The position numbers and the translations under genes are program-made. From assembly GCA_963733085.1 (NCBI GenBank), contig CAVTBY010000001.1, forward strand, positions 130,481 to 194,480: a stretch of DNA of 64,000 nt. The letters run 5' to 3'. The number at the start of each line of letters is the position of its first letter. Position 1 is the stretch's first letter. The notes below the pieces were generated by a model. The model was not told where the DNA came from. It did no database searches and saw nothing but the letters and a program-made list of their open reading frames with translations. The stretch is from Desertimonas sp963733085. GTDB taxonomy: Bacteria > Actinomycetota > Acidimicrobiia > Acidimicrobiales > Ilumatobacteraceae. Of this stretch, positions 1 to 8,009 are shown piece after piece.

Positions 1-233
1 ACCGCGGCGACACGAGGCCATCGGTTGACGAACGCCACCGGAGCCGTCGCCCCCAGTGCCCACGGCAGCAGGTCGTCGGCCTGCTCACCATCGTCGCGGA
101 GGATCGATTCACCGACGGAAAGTACGAACAGCACCACGGAGGCACCGACCCACACCTGGATCGTGCCGAACGGGTACCCGACCGCTCGCCCTGCGAAGGC
201 CTTCACGCGTTCGGTCGCCGACACGGAAGCCAT
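1..233 (-). CDS. N-terminal part of a membrane protein, possibly a sensor kinase (partial)
   Basis: An open frame starts at an ATG (233-231, minus strand) and runs off the left edge, giving 77 residues. It begins MASVSATERV, then has a hydrophobic stretch (about residues 29-42, VGASVVLFVLSV) and a second one near residues 65-73, followed by a short basic motif (NRWPR). Actinobacterial two-component sensor kinases often start with short helices separated by RRRWP-like loops, so that is one possibility, but no catalytic domain is visible. It diverges from the VOC gene at 438, leaving about 200 bp for two promoters. Function is not established. Confidence 0.4.
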   Translation of the reverse strand, partial: MASVSATERVKAFAGRAVGYPFGTIQVWVGASVVLFVLSVGESILRDDGEQADDLLPWALGATAPVAFVNRWPRVAA

Positions 234-437
234 TGTCGTCGACGATCGCGACGACGTCGTCCCTCGGTCGGGGGACTTGCGGAATGGCTCCGCCAGGGGA
301 TTCGGGCGCGTCTGTCGACGTTACGGTCGAAGCCGCGCTCGCCGCCCTAGCCGCCGTCACCCGACGGCGCGACATGTGATCCCGCGAGGTCGTGCGTCTC
401 CGAGAATGGCGTTGTCACTCGCACCTATTGTTCTTCA

Positions 438-818
438 ATGAAGGTCACCCATCTCCGGCAAGTTGCCCAGCACGTCGAGGACCTGGATCGAGCCATGGCG
501 TTCTATCGCGACATCGTCGGGCTCCACTTGATCGCCCGCTTTGATCCGCCCGGTCTGGTGTTTTTCGAACTCGGATCCAGCCGCCTGCTCCTCGAGTTGG
601 GCGCACCACCCGCTCTGCTCTACCTCGGCGTCGATGACGTCGCCTCGATGACGGAGCAGCTCCGGGCCGCAGGCGTCACCATTGAGTCGGAGCCTCAAGT
701 CATCCACGTCGACGAAGCCGGAGAGTTCGGCCCGCCGGGCGAAGCGGAGGAGATGTCTTTCTTCCGCGACTCCGAGGGCAACCTCGTCGGCCTCGCCAGT
801 CGCCGCGCGGCAGGCTGA
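438..818 (+). CDS. VOC (glyoxalase/bleomycin-resistance) superfamily protein
   Basis: A 126-residue single-domain protein with the VOC layout: an N-terminal beta-alpha-beta-beta-beta unit (HLRQVAQHVEDLDRAMAFYRD), a second unit starting near LYLGVDDV, and the C-terminal FFRDSEGNLVGLASR signature in which Glu is the usual metal ligand. The family covers glyoxalases, dioxygenases and antibiotic-binding proteins, and the substrate cannot be read from sequence. It starts at ATG 438 only a few bases after an A/T-rich stretch, with no strong ribosome site. It is a lone gene, followed by 120 bp before the secreted protease gene. It is one of three small VOC proteins in the window (also 27,639 and 37,699). 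Confidence 0.8.
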   Translation: MKVTHLRQVAQHVEDLDRAMAFYRDIVGLHLIARFDPPGLVFFELGSSRLLLELGAPPALLYLGVDDVASMTEQLRAAGVTIESEPQVIHVDEAGEFGPPGEAEEMSFFRDSEGNLVGLASRRAAG

Positions 819-940
819 CCGACGCCGCCGACCCGCGTGTCGCACGAAGTCGACACGTGCGGCGCGGTACGGGAAACCCCTACCTCCGGACGCCGGGTAC
901 CCCGGTTCACGAGCGGGTCCGAACCTGACACCGTCGACGC

Positions 941-3900
941 ATGTCTCGTCGGCACGTCCTTGCCGCCCTCGCGGCGACCGCACTCGCGGTGAGCGCAACC
1001 ACGCTGTCGACGGTGGCGGCGACCCCGCCCCAGCTCGCCGTGTCTCCACAGTCCGGCGAGCCCGGCGATCAGTTGAACGCCAACGTCTCGGGTTTCGAGC
1101 CGGGCATGGTGAGCTTGCACGTCGACGACATCCCGGGCATCCAGGTCGCTTCGCTGAACATCGTCTCGGCCGACCCCCACACAACCGGGTTCGTCATCCC
1201 CGGCGGGCTCGGGGCCGGCCAGCACCTGCTGCTCGCCTGTCGCGATCGCTCCGGTTCCCAGTGCCGTGAGCTGGCCAGAGCACCGTTCGAGGTGGTGGCC
1301 CCTCCGCCGCAGGTCATCGTCGCTCCGACGATCGCCACGACGACGTTGCCCGTGATCGTCACCCCGACCACGACCCCCACGACGACCACCACGACTCCAG
1401 TCATCGTCACCCCGACGACCACAACGACCACGACGACCACCACCCCGACCGACATCGCGATCTCGACCACCACGGATCCGCCGTCCGAGGCGCAGCCAGA
1501 AGGCGAGATCGTTCCCGACATCTTCGTCCGCGGCGTCGAGGTCACCCAGGGCATCCAGGACCTCCAATCGCGGATGCCGGTGGTCGCCGACCGCCGCACC
1601 ACCGTGCGCGTGCACGTCGGCGCCGACCCCGAGCTCGCATCCGTCGACGGCGCCCTCCTCGTCGAACGCCCGGGCGTCGCCGACGAGGTACTTCTCCCCG
1701 ACAACGGCCCGATCCTCACGACCACCGAGCGCGCCGACATCGACGGAGCGCTGAACTTCACCCTCGAGCCGCACCACTACGCCGCCGGCGCCGTCACCTT
1801 CACGGCACAGGTCTGGTCGGCCGGCTACGCGAGCATCAGCGAGGAGCCCGACAGCGACAACAATCTGATGACCCAGCCCGTCGAGTTCCAGCCCGGGCAG
1901 AGCCTCGACCTGTGGATGGTGATGCTCGACGACGGCGCCGGCCCGGGCCCGGACATCTCGATGTCGTACCTGCTGGCGCTCAGCTTTGGGTCAATCGTCG
2001 AGGAGGGTCTGCTCGACTACTTCCCGATTGCCGGCGTGAACATCCAGACCCACCCCTCCGTCGTCGGGCCCGGTCCGGAGGCGACCGTCGCGGACACCTG
2101 GGTGCTCGACGTTCACAAGAATGACGAACTGTGCCCCGAACCCGACCTCGGGCTCGAGGCCGCGCTCCCCGATGAGCCAGAGGAGCCCAGCGAGCTCGAC
2201 GAGCTCGCCTTCCCGCCGGAGAGCCCGTGCGTGTCGGGCAATGCGCTGCGCCACGAGCCGAACGTTCGGATGCGATGGATCGCCGAGGATGCCGGGTTCT
2301 ACGGCGACGGGCTGATCATGGGTCGACTCGACGGGGAGGTCCCGACCGGCGGTTGGAGCGGCTGGGCGTCGAAAGGCGTCGCGTGGAGCAAGCCGAGCGC
2401 GGGAACCGCAGCCCACGAGGCCGGCCACCGCAGCGGTCTCAAGCATGTCGGATGCACCGGCTCTGAATCCGGACCCGACCCGGCACATCCGACCGGGCTC
2501 CCTCCCGTGTGCTCACTGGCCCCGATCGACCCCGACGGCTACTTCGGCTTCACCAACTACCGCGACCCCGTGGTGATCTACAGCAACGACCCCGATCACC
2601 CACAGAGGGCCTTTCCGATGATGGGCTACAAGAGCCCGAAGTGGACCGACCCGTACCACTGGTGCCTTCTGCTGGCGAGGTTCGGCGTCCCGTGCGACCC
2701 GGAGGCGATCGGCGTCCCGCCGCGGGTCGTCGATCCAGTATTGACGTTCCCCGACATCGGCCCGCCGAACCTCACGCTCGACGACGGGACCACCGTCGAG
2801 ATCCCCCTCGAGCCCGAGCAGTGGGTGGTCGCATCCGGATGGGTCGACCCTGACACGGCGACCGGATCCATCGGCCAGGCGACGACCCGTGACCTCATCT
2901 CCGAGCCAACGCTCGACGCGTTCGCCGATGCCGTGGTCGCGGCGACGACGCCCGCCGAACCCGGTACACCCCCCGAGCCACCCAAGCTGGTGCTGCGGCT
3001 CACCGACGCGGACGGTACCGCGGTGATGGCCGTTCCGGTCGCGCTCGACGGGGCACACGACGAAGGACAGGACGGAGCGGAGGGCTTCTTCTGGCCGATC
3101 CCCTGGGTCGACGGCGCGACCTCGCTGGAACTGGAGGTCGACGGCACAGTGGTCGATTCGATGGCGATCGCCCCGACCCCACCGGAGGTGTCCAACCTCA
3201 CGGTTTCCGTCGAGGACGAGGCGATCAGGATCGACGGATCGTTGGCGGTTCCCGACATTCCCGACAGCGCCGAGGCTCCCGCAGGCGAGCCGACGCTCAG
3301 CGTGCTGTGGAGCAACGATGATGGCGCGACCTGGATCCCCGTCGCCGTCGATGTCCCGAGCAACGAGCTGTCGCAGGTGATCCCGCCGACTGACACGACT
3401 CCGCAATCGCAAGTGAGCGAAGCTCTACCTGCGAGCTTCGAGTACGCGATCCCGACGTCGGTGCGGCTCCCCGGTGGGGAGGACGTGCGGGTCCGCGTCA
3501 TCGCCGACCACGGCGTGCGAACCGGCGAGGCGATCAGCGAGCCGTTCGTGGCTCCAACACATCCGCCGGAGGTCGCGATCGTCGGGCTGCCCGAGACCCC
3601 GATCGAGCAGTACGACCCCGTCGAGTTGGACGTGCTCGTCGACGACCCGGAGGACGGCAGCGGTCGAGTCACCGCGGCGCACGTGGCGATCAGCCTCGGT
3701 GACGGCACGACCATCGAGGGCGAGGCACCCGACGGCGCCGGACCGCTGTTCTTCAGCCGTGACCTTCCGGTCGGCGTGCACCACATCACCGTCACCGTCG
3801 TCGACTCCGACGGCAACGAAGCGACCGCCGGGGGCGAGATCGAGGTGGTCCAGCGGACCTCCCCGACGCGATACACCGAGACCGCCAACCCAGAGACGGT

Positions 3901-3961
3901 CGAGTTCCTCGCCAGTGAGTTCATCGCGCCCGCGACGACAACCACGACACCGACGGGCTGA
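941..3961 (+). CDS. Large secreted zinc metalloprotease-like protein with Thr-rich linker
   Basis: A 1006-residue protein with a Sec signal peptide (MSRRHVLAALAATALAVSA, then AA before TPPQL). Residues about 30-125 form an Ig-like module. Residues about 130-180 are a linker of Thr-rich runs with VIVTPT repeats. Next comes a conserved VRGVEVTQGIQDL module (from about 195) found in front of bacterial extracellular proteases. The motif HEAGHRSGLKH at 492-502 matches HEXXHXXGXXH, the zinc site of metzincin/gluzincin-like peptidases, although the first X pair is A-G. C-terminal modules (about 740-980) look like beta-sandwich domains, and the protein ends in another short Thr run. It is probably exported and may be wall-associated. 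Peptidase activity is inferred from the motif only. The ATG at 941 is chosen because it gives the signal peptide. Confidence 0.75.
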   Translation: MSRRHVLAALAATALAVSATTLSTVAATPPQLAVSPQSGEPGDQLNANVSGFEPGMVSLHVDDIPGIQVASLNIVSADPHTTGFVIPGGLGAGQHLLLACRDRSGSQCRELARAPFEVVAPPPQVIVAPTIATTTLPVIVTPTTTPTTTTTTPVIVTPTTTTTTTTTTPTDIAISTTTDPPSEAQPEGEIVPDIFVRGVEVTQGIQDLQSRMPVVADRRTTVRVHVGADPELASVDGALLVERPGVADEVLLPDNGPILTTTERADIDGALNFTLEPHHYAAGAVTFTAQVWSAGYASISEEPDSDNNLMTQPVEFQPGQSLDLWMVMLDDGAGPGPDISMSYLLALSFGSIVEEGLLDYFPIAGVNIQTHPSVVGPGPEATVADTWVLDVHKNDELCPEPDLGLEAALPDEPEEPSELDELAFPPESPCVSGNALRHEPNVRMRWIAEDAGFYGDGLIMGRLDGEVPTGGWSGWASKGVAWSKPSAGTAAHEAGHRSGLKHVGCTGSESGPDPAHPTGLPPVCSLAPIDPDGYFGFTNYRDPVVIYSNDPDHPQRAFPMMGYKSPKWTDPYHWCLLLARFGVPCDPEAIGVPPRVVDPVLTFPDIGPPNLTLDDGTTVEIPLEPEQWVVASGWVDPDTATGSIGQATTRDLISEPTLDAFADAVVAATTPAEPGTPPEPPKLVLRLTDADGTAVMAVPVALDGAHDEGQDGAEGFFWPIPWVDGATSLELEVDGTVVDSMAIAPTPPEVSNLTVSVEDEAIRIDGSLAVPDIPDSAEAPAGEPTLSVLWSNDDGATWIPVAVDVPSNELSQVIPPTDTTPQSQVSEALPASFEYAIPTSVRLPGGEDVRVRVIADHGVRTGEAISEPFVAPTHPPEVAIVGLPETPIEQYDPVELDVLVDDPEDGSGRVTAAHVAISLGDGTTIEGEAPDGAGPLFFSRDLPVGVHHITVTVVDSDGNEATAGGEIEVVQRTSPTRYTETANPETVEFLASEFIAPATTTTTPTG

Positions 3962-4023
3962 TCGACGGACCCGGCGCAACCTGGGTTACACCAACATCAC
4001 AGAACTGACGTAAGCTTCACGCG

Positions 4024-4236
4024 ATGAAGCGGTTGCAGATCATGATCGACGAGGACCTCGACGCCGCTCTCGACCGCCAGGCGGCGCGTGACGGCGTCTC
4101 CAAGGCGGCGGTCGTGCGGCGCATCGTGCGCGCCACGCTGCCGTCGGCATTGCCGCTGTCTGCCGACCCACTCAGTCAGATGGCCGGCAGCGACGATTTC
4201 GAACCTGCGGGCGTCGATGACGTCGTGTACCGGTGA
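4024..4236 (+). CDS. Ribbon-helix-helix antitoxin (VapB-like)
   Basis: A 70-residue protein starting MKRLQIMIDEDLDAALD, the typical beta strand and helix of an RHH/CopG-type DNA-binding antitoxin. It continues with GVSKAAVVRRIVRATL as the second helix, and the remaining tail would bind the toxin. Its TGA stop overlaps the GTG start of the PIN-domain gene (GTGA), so the two are translationally coupled as in VapBC operons. The antitoxin would neutralise the toxin and autorepress the operon promoter, which should lie just upstream of 4024; the sequence TTGGGTTACACCAACATCACAGAAC-like stretch before it is relatively A/T-rich. Function is known for the family and inferred here. Confidence 0.8.
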   Translation: MKRLQIMIDEDLDAALDRQAARDGVSKAAVVRRIVRATLPSALPLSADPLSQMAGSDDFEPAGVDDVVYR

Positions 4237-4631
4237 TCTTCGTCGATACGTCGTTCTGGGTCGCCTACCGGAACCGTCGTGATATCCATCATGAGGACGC
4301 CGTGAGTCTGCTCTCCACACGAGGCGACGAGGTGCTCGTCACGACCAACCACGTTCGTGGCGAGACGTGGACCTATCTCCGCCGTCGCGCAGGGCATCGA
4401 TCTGCGGTCGGGTTCCTCGATGCGCTTCGTTCGTCGCCGCGGGTGACCGTCCTGCACATCGACGCCGAGGTCGAAGAGGGTGCCCTCGATTGGCTCCGCC
4501 GGCACGACGAGCGGGAGTTCTCCTTCGTCGACGCGACGAGCTTCGCGATCATGCGCCGCCAGCGGATCAGTGAGGCACTCGCCTTTGACGGCGACTTCTC
4601 CGCAGTGGGCTTCGTCGAGCTCCGTCCCTGA
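4233..4631 (+). CDS. vapC: PIN-domain toxin (VapC-like ribonuclease)
   Basis: A 132-residue PIN-domain protein. The conserved acidic residues are present: Asp5 (IFVDTSFW), Glu44 (RGETW), Asp100 (FVDATSF) and Asp119/Asp121 (FDGDF), so the magnesium-dependent nuclease site looks intact. VapC toxins cleave tRNA or rRNA when the antitoxin is degraded. It starts at GTG 4233, overlapping the antitoxin stop. A hairpin repeat at 4643-4689 lies directly after the stop codon and could end transcription. The pair stands alone, with no integrase or other mobile gene nearby. Confidence 0.85.
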   Translation: MIFVDTSFWVAYRNRRDIHHEDAVSLLSTRGDEVLVTTNHVRGETWTYLRRRAGHRSAVGFLDALRSSPRVTVLHIDAEVEEGALDWLRRHDEREFSFVDATSFAIMRRQRISEALAFDGDFSAVGFVELRP

Positions 4632-4642
4632 CTCTCACGTGC

Positions 4643-4689
4643 TTTGTGTCAGCTCGGCGACCACGAACCGGTCATCTTGCTGACACAAA
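4643..4689. repeat. Palindromic intergenic hairpin, family A copy 1
   Basis: Perfect 11-bp inverted arms, TTTGTGTCAGC (4643-4653) and GCTGACACAAA (4679-4689), enclose a 25-base loop containing CGGCGACCACGAACCGGT. The copy at 7151-7199 has nearly the same loop, so the element is a dispersed repeat and not just any terminator. It sits immediately after vapC and may also act as a transcription terminator without a U-tract. Confidence 0.75.
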
Positions 4690-4883
4690 TCGCCGGCCAT
4701 GATCACGGCCTGATGCGACAGCCTCCTGGCGCGATAGAGGTGGAACGATTTGCCCGACCGCTGGCGGGCGCCCGTTTCGTTAGATCTGTGTGATGCTTGC
4801 CGCGGCCAGGTCGCTCACCATGGCCATGGTGCCGTCGATCGGCAGCACCATGCAGAGCGAGGTACCTCACGGGGGTTGCCGCA

Positions 4884-6116
4884 ATGAGTGAATCCGCCCT
4901 CGTCGCGCTGGCGGTTGTGATCTTCGGGTGGGCGATCCTGTCGGACCTGTTCGCTCGCCACGACCTGACGGGCCCACTTGTCTTCATGGTCGCTGGGTTG
5001 GTCCTGGCGAACTCCGATTGGGGCATCGGCAGCATCGACGTCGAGGGCCACACGGTGCACGCGTTAGCGGAGCTGACGTTGGCCCTGTTGCTGTTCGGCG
5101 ACGCCTCGTCGGTGCCTCCCGCGGCGGCACGACGCGACCTGCCGCTGACCGCCCGGCTGCTCGCCATCGGGCTGCCGCTGTCGTTCCTCGCTGGCACTGC
5201 GATGGCGGTCGTACTTTTCCCGAGCCTGCCGCTCGCGCTGGCCGGACTGATCGCTGCCAGCCTGGCGCCGACCGACGCCGCGCTGAGCGCGTCGGTGATC
5301 TCCGACGAGCGTCTCCCGATCCGTGTCCGACGGGTCCTCAACGTGGAAAGCGGCCTCAACGATGGCATCGCCACGCCCGTCGTGACGTTCTGCATCGCCG
5401 CAGCAGCAACCGCGATCGGCGTCGTCGGCGACGAACACGAAGGCGGATTCGGGGCTATTGGTCAGCTGGTGATCGGCGTCGGAGTCGGCGCCGCGGTCGC
5501 TTTCGTCGGAAGTCGGCTCATCGTCCTGGCCCGGCGGCGCGGCTGGACACAGCACGGCTCCCGACGGCTGGCCACGTTGGCACTGGCCCTGCTGGCCTTC
5601 CTTGTCGCATCGGAGGCAGGTGGAAACCCGTTCGTCTCGGCGTTCGTCGGCGGGATCGTGTTCGGGGCGACGGCAACTACCGACGCGGTCGAGTCAGTCG
5701 AGCTCACCGAACTGGCCGGCAGCCTGCTGTCACTCGTCCTGTGGTTCATCTTCGGCGCCGGATTCGTGCTCCCGGCCTTCGAGGAACTCGACGTCCGCAT
5801 CGCGCTGTATGCCATCGCCAGCCTGACCGTCGTCAGGATGGCGCCGGTGGCACTGGCTCTCGTCGGGGCCGGGCAGGATCGGTCGACAATCGCTTTCGTC
5901 GGCTGGTTCGGCCCGCGTGGGCTTGCTTCAGTGGTCTTTGCTCTGCTGGCCGTCGAGGAGTTGGGCGACACCGACCCCGGGGTCGTGGTCGCCGTCAACA
6001 CGATCACCATCACGATCGTGTTCAGCATCATCGCTCACGGCATCACAAGCCGACCCCTGGCGACCCGCTACGTCGCCGCGCTCCAGCGCCCGCCGACCCA
6101 ACCGATGGGTGTTTAG
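4884..6116 (+). CDS. Cation:proton antiporter (CPA1/NhaP-type)
   Basis: A 410-residue polytopic membrane protein with about 12 hydrophobic segments. It shows the Na+/H+ exchanger signatures LLLFGDASSV (where many homologues have LLF-[DE]-[GA]), ASLAPTDAALSASV and NVESGLNDGIATPVV; the last contains the Asn-Asp pair (GLNDG) of the ion-binding site in CPA1/CPA2 exchangers. No C-terminal TrkA domain follows. The start is ATG 4884 (MSESALVALAVVIFGW), which begins just before the first membrane helix; upstream in-frame codons give an unlikely Arg/Pro-rich leader. The stop codon at 6114-6116 lies inside the hairpin repeat at 6101-6148. The exact ion is not determined by sequence. Confidence 0.88.
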   Translation: MSESALVALAVVIFGWAILSDLFARHDLTGPLVFMVAGLVLANSDWGIGSIDVEGHTVHALAELTLALLLFGDASSVPPAAARRDLPLTARLLAIGLPLSFLAGTAMAVVLFPSLPLALAGLIAASLAPTDAALSASVISDERLPIRVRRVLNVESGLNDGIATPVVTFCIAAAATAIGVVGDEHEGGFGAIGQLVIGVGVGAAVAFVGSRLIVLARRRGWTQHGSRRLATLALALLAFLVASEAGGNPFVSAFVGGIVFGATATTDAVESVELTELAGSLLSLVLWFIFGAGFVLPAFEELDVRIALYAIASLTVVRMAPVALALVGAGQDRSTIAFVGWFGPRGLASVVFALLAVEELGDTDPGVVVAVNTITITIVFSIIAHGITSRPLATRYVAALQRPPTQPMGV

Positions 6117-6148
6117 GTGACCGAATCGTCATGTAAACACCCATCGGT
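6101..6148. repeat. Palindromic hairpin, family B copy 1 (overlaps antiporter stop)
   Basis: Perfect 15-bp arms ACCGATGGGTGTTTA (6101-6115) and TAAACACCCATCGGT (6134-6148) with an 18-base loop. The left arm encodes the last residues of the antiporter and holds most of its TAG stop. The same outer sequence recurs at 51,693-51,740. It is a likely terminator and a dispersed repeat. Confidence 0.75.
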
Positions 6149-6264
6149 CGTACGTGACGCTCACCGCCCAGCCGAGAAATCTCGGCGGCGATGTCGAGCG
6201 AGCGTCGCCGCCTCCGACACATGGGTGAGCGGCCGATGGCCGCGCGATCCCAGGGGAGGTAGTG

Positions 6265-6644
6265 ATGACGCAGGTGATGGCCCAGATGTCGGTGTCGCTC
6301 GACGGCTTCTACGCCGGCCCGCGGGACCCGCGCGACCCGCAGGGCATGGACCGCTGGCTGCATGGACCCGAGGCGCCCGGGTTCTTCCGGGTGACGCGGT
6401 GGGCCACCGATGCGATGGGCTGGCGCGCTCCGGTGTTTGTGGTGACCCACCGGCCCGGGAGGTGCTCGAGCGCCGCGGGGGCACGTCGTTCACGTTCATG
6501 ACCGGCGGCGTGGAGCGGGCGATCGAGCTGGCTCGCGACGCCGCCGGTGGCATCCCCGAGCGTCGCTACCTCACCGCCCGCGCCGCAAGGCTGGCCACCA
6601 CCGTGTCGAGCGTCGACGAGCACGTCGATCCTTCGCCCCTGTGA
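6265..6644 (+). pseudogene. Broken RibD/dihydrofolate-reductase-like gene
   Basis: A good ribosome site (AGGGGAGGT) precedes ATG 6265. The first frame reads MTQVMAQMSVSLDGFYAGP, the usual start of RibD C-terminal (DHFR-like) reductases, and later PVFVVTHRP. At about 6456-6462 the homology moves to another frame, which reads REVLERRGGTSFTFMTGGVERAIELARDAAGG. Full-length relatives have about 60 more residues between the two conserved parts and a C-terminal half with a nucleotide-binding strand; neither is recognisable here. So the gene is frameshifted and internally or terminally deleted, and is probably not functional. The frameshift alone could be a sequencing error, but the missing second half could not. 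Confidence 0.65.
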
Positions 6645-6749
6645 TCGTCGCTTCGCGCAGCTGCCTACAAATCGCGGACAAGTAACCGTTCGGGCACTCG
6701 TCCATTGGCGAAAGGCACGAAAACGAGGGCGTCTGCCCTGGTCAAATCG

Positions 6750-6835
6750 TGTCGGAGGGGGGACTTGAACCCCCACGGGATAAATATCCCACTAGCACCT
6801 CAAGCTCAGCGCGTCTGCCATTCCGCCACTCCGAC
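6750..6835 (-). tRNA. tRNA-Leu (anticodon GAG)
   Basis: An 86-base cloverleaf. The acceptor stem pairs GTCGGAG (6835-6829, minus strand) with CTCCGAC, and the discriminator is A at 6750; CCA is not encoded. The D arm (GCGGAATGGCAGAC), a long variable arm (GGGATATTTATCCC, typical of class II tRNAs) and a T arm with GGTTCAAGTCC are present. The anticodon loop reads TTGAGGT, giving anticodon GAG (reads CTC/CTT). The anticodon stem (TGAGC/GCTAG) has one apparent G-A mismatch and a T-G wobble. Confidence 0.92.
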
Positions 6836-6866
6836 GTGGTGGCCCTTGAACGCTACAGCCGGGCTG

Positions 6867-7115
6867 TTAGCGGACCAACAGGAAGCCGAGGGCGATCACC
6901 GTGATCACCCAGATCAGGGCGAAGATGAACGTGATCCGGTTGAGGTTGCGCTCTGCCGCCGAGGATCCGAGGGCGGCGCCACCGCCACCGCCGAACATGT
7001 CCGAAAGCCCGCCGCCACGGCCGCTGTGCATGAGGATGCCGGCAATCATCGCCACCATCGAGACGACGTTGAGGACGAGGGTGAAGTACAGAACGGCGTC
7101 ACGCACGGCTGGCAA
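6867..7115 (-). CDS. secG: Preprotein translocase subunit SecG
   Basis: An 82-residue protein with two membrane helices (about residues 8-28 and 58-80) around a Gly-rich loop (HSGRGGGLSDMFGGGGG), which is the SecG hallmark. SecG is the small accessory subunit of the SecYEG channel and helps SecA-driven export. It is the last gene of the minus-strand run rapZ-gapA-pgk-tpiA-secG, as in many Gram-positive bacteria. It is separated from tpiA by 117 bp that contain hairpin repeat 7151-7199, so its expression may be partly uncoupled from the glycolytic genes. Confidence 0.93.
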   Translation of the reverse strand: MPAVRDAVLYFTLVLNVVSMVAMIAGILMHSGRGGGLSDMFGGGGGAALGSSAAERNLNRITFIFALIWVITVIALGFLLVR

Positions 7116-7150
7116 GGCTATCGACGGCTGCCGTCAACGCGTCTCGCCCG

Positions 7151-7199
7151 GTTTGCGTCAGCCCGGCGACCACGATCCGGTCAGAAATCTGACACAAAC
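7151..7199. repeat. Palindromic hairpin, family A copy 2 (between tpiA and secG)
   Basis: Arms GTTTGCGTCAG (7151-7161) and CTGACACAAAC (7189-7199). The single mismatch becomes a G-U pair in minus-strand RNA, the direction in which tpiA and secG are transcribed. The loop CCCGGCGACCACGATCCGGTCA is almost the same as in the 4643-4689 copy. Confidence 0.7.
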
Positions 7200-7232
7200 C
7201 ATCGAGGGTCGCTCCGGTCGGCTACCGCGCGG

Positions 7233-8009
7233 TCAGTGGCCGACGGCGTTGGTGAGGATCTTGGCGAACTCGGCGGGATCGAGGCTGGCCCCGCCGACGA
7301 GGGCGCCGTCGATGTCGGGCTCGGCCATCAGCTCGGCGATGTTGCCGGAGTTCACCGACCCCCCGTATTGGATCCGCAGCGCCGCCGCCGTGGTTGGGTC
7401 GGTCACGTGGCCGACCCGTTCCCTGATCGCCGCGCAGACAACCTGGGCATCGCCGGCCGTCGCCGTCCGCCCCGTGCCGATCGCCCAGATCGGCTCGTAG
7501 GCAACCACCATCGAGGCGATCTGCTGGTTCGTCCGTCCGGCGACGGCGCAGTCGATCTGCCCGATCACCTTGTCGGTCGTCGCCCCCTGTTCTCGTTCCT
7601 CCAACGTCTCGCCGACGCAGACGATCGGTGTCATCCCGTTGCGCTGGACGGCGGTGACCTTGGCGGCGACCATCTCGTCGGTCTCGGCGAACAGCTCCCG
7701 GCGCTCGCTGTGCCCGCACACCACATAGGCGACGTCGAGCTTGGCGAGGAACGTCGCCGACACTTCTCCGGTGAACGCACCCTTGTCCTCCCAGTGGCAG
7801 TGCTGGGCGCCGAGGGCGAAGGGCAGCTTGTCGGCGTCGATGAGGGTCTGGATGCTGCGTAGATCGGTGAACGGCGGGTGGATGCTCACGTCGATCGCTT
7901 CGGTGAGCTCCTTGGGAACCAGGTAAGCGAGCTTCTGCACGGCCTGGATCGCCTCGAAATGGTTGTGGTTCATCTTCCAGTTGGCGGAGATGAGCACGCG
8001 CCGGGTCAC
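7233..8009 (-). CDS. tpiA: Triosephosphate isomerase
   Basis: A 258-residue cytoplasmic glycolytic enzyme that interconverts dihydroxyacetone phosphate and glyceraldehyde 3-phosphate. Conserved features: SANWKMNHNH (Asn and Lys of the active site, residues 8-17), VVCGHSERR with the electrophilic His, and AYEPIWAIGTG with the catalytic Glu followed by the mobile loop. The length is normal for the family. It starts at GTG (8009-8007), which overlaps the pgk stop as GTGA, so it is coupled to pgk. Confidence 0.96.
   Translation of the reverse strand: MTRRVLISANWKMNHNHFEAIQAVQKLAYLVPKELTEAIDVSIHPPFTDLRSIQTLIDADKLPFALGAQHCHWEDKGAFTGEVSATFLAKLDVAYVVCGHSERRELFAETDEMVAAKVTAVQRNGMTPIVCVGETLEEREQGATTDKVIGQIDCAVAGRTNQQIASMVVAYEPIWAIGTGRTATAGDAQVVCAAIRERVGHVTDPTTAAALRIQYGGSVNSGNIAELMAEPDIDGALVGGASLDPAEFAKILTNAVGH

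Noticed and set aside
1361..1480. ACC/ACG-rich repeats as a regulatory or minisatellite element
   Set aside because: They encode the Thr-rich linker of the secreted protease and stay in frame.
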